Of a stretch of 5,312 bases of DNA, positions 4,597 through 5,312 are shown one piece after another. The stretch is taken from assembly GCA_016839405.1 (NCBI GenBank), contig JAEOUJ010000338.1, forward strand, positions 1 to 5,312, in the 5' to 3' direction. Source of the DNA: Candidatus Gerdarchaeota archaeon (GTDB taxonomy: Archaea; Asgardarchaeota; Heimdallarchaeia; JABLTI01). Under the pieces are notes generated by a model. That model worked only from the letters and a program-made list of their open reading frames with translations, ran no database searches and was not told where the DNA came from. The translations under genes were made by a program, and so were the position numbers. Each line of letters begins with the position of its first letter. Position 1 is the stretch's first letter.

Positions 4597-5312
4597 TTAA
4601 TCCCATTTTAAATAAGCATAAGGTATAAATTCATCTGGTTCAATTTCTGTTAGAAATTCACCAGGTAACATTTTAGTTATTCCGGTTTTATATGAAGCAC
4701 CAAGTAATTTTTCTACTTTAAGCTCATGCCAAGGATCAAAATTTGATGGTTGGAATTTAATTGAGCCTTTTCCAATTGACATTGATGTTATAATCCCTTC
4801 AACAGGTGCTTTTACTAATCTTGGTTTATAATCAAAACCTTTTGAACTTGGGTGCGGGAAATGCTTAATAAGAAAGACATTTGATATTGAATTAAATTTA
4901 CCTAAACCATATTCAATAGATTTTTCTTCTGAAATTTCTCTTAGAAATCTAGTTTTCATTTCCACGATTTTTATATCATGTCGAATAGTCCAACTAATTG
5001 CTGTATTTCTTAATTTTTCAAGATGAATTTTAGCTATTTTTTTTGGATAACCAAAAAATTCTCTACCTAAAGCCATAGCTATATCATTATCAACAGGCAT
5101 TGATAGACAATAAAAACCAACCTCACCCTTATACGTGCATAAGAGAAAAACAGCACTTTCTTTATATGTTGAAATTCCAAAATTTGTTCTGCCAAAGTTT
5201 GCTGTATAAGCATAAACAATAGGATTATCAGATGGTTCTAAAGGTGGTGGTAGTAACCTTTCAATAATTTCTGGTTTTGTTTCCCAAAAAAAAGATAGCT
5301 GAGATATATCTA
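4597..5312 (-). CDS. Acetoacetate decarboxylase-family protein, 5' end beyond the window
   Basis: The reading frame is open from the right edge to a TAA at 4597, giving 237 visible residues. The family is about 245-270 residues long, so only a short N-terminal piece is missing. An ATG at 5100 (visible residue 71) falls inside conserved sequence and is not the start. Signatures are RLLPPPLEP near visible residues 17-25, YKES with E51, YKGEVGFYCLSMPVDNDIAM (60-79), and GREFFGYPKK (82-91), followed by IAKI. K90-K91 correspond to the Schiff-base lysine pair K115-K116 of the Clostridium acetobutylicum enzyme, and E51 to E76, with the same 39-residue spacing. By hand alignment, clostridial R29 and E61 are not conserved (Ile and Tyr here), so the substrate may differ from acetoacetate. 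The family is certain; the reaction is only a lysine-dependent decarboxylase, aldolase or dehydratase by inference. Confidence 0.92.
   Translation of the reverse strand, partial: DISQLSFFWETKPEIIERLLPPPLEPSDNPIVYAYTANFGRTNFGISTYKESAVFLLCTYKGEVGFYCLSMPVDNDIAMALGREFFGYPKKIAKIHLEKLRNTAISWTIRHDIKIVEMKTRFLREISEEKSIEYGLGKFNSISNVFLIKHFPHPSSKGFDYKPRLVKAPVEGIITSMSIGKGSIKFQPSNFDPWHELKVEKLLGASYKTGITKMLPGEFLTEIEPDEFIPYAYLKWD

Noticed and set aside
1..5312. Mobile element, CRISPR, phage or defence system
   Set aside because: No transposase, integrase, terminal inverted repeats, spaced repeats or nuclease-like genes are visible; every gene has a metabolic or general enzyme assignment.

Overview
The window looks like AT-rich archaeal DNA, roughly one third G+C by eye. 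The strongest evidence is a pantoate kinase next to a phosphopantothenate synthetase. This pair replaces the bacterial/eukaryotic PanC/PanK route to 4'-phosphopantothenate and is essentially archaeal. TATA-like boxes about 25 bases upstream of start codons and a bare poly-T terminator agree with this. A mesophilic, low-GC lineage such as Thaumarchaeota (Nitrososphaeria) would fit, but that is a guess; nothing here fixes the phylum.

From 2986 down to 1, on the minus strand, lies a tight four-gene operon: pantoate kinase, phosphopantothenate synthetase, panB, and a panE cut by the window edge. Junctions are 2 to 14 bases under my preferred starts. Together the genes cover every step from 2-oxoisovalerate to 4'-phosphopantothenate, the first half of coenzyme A synthesis. 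At least one gene (panB), and probably panE, starts with TTG. Shine-Dalgarno-like sequences lie in or next to the stop of the preceding gene, which suggests translational coupling.

A 150-base divergent intergenic region (2987-3136) separates this operon from a plus-strand gene at 3137-4057. That gene encodes a multi-pass membrane protein of the DUF1295 / steroid 5-alpha-reductase-like family, of unknown substrate. It ends in a double T-tract, 18 bases from a convergent gene.

On the minus strand at 4543-4076 is a single-domain GNAT N-acetyltransferase, apparently with its own promoter and a leaderless transcript. Upstream of it, a minus-strand gene from 4597 to the right edge encodes an acetoacetate-decarboxylase-family protein. 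Its reading frame stays open to base 5312, so the gene is cut at its 5' end; an internal ATG at 5100 is not the start. It keeps the Schiff-base lysine pair but appears to lack two other active-site residues of the clostridial enzyme.

I see no RNA genes, CRISPR, mobile elements or phage genes. The window reads as ordinary chromosomal metabolism. The best leads are the completeness of the CoA operon, the divergent acetoacetate-decarboxylase homologue, and the uncharacterised DUF1295 protein.
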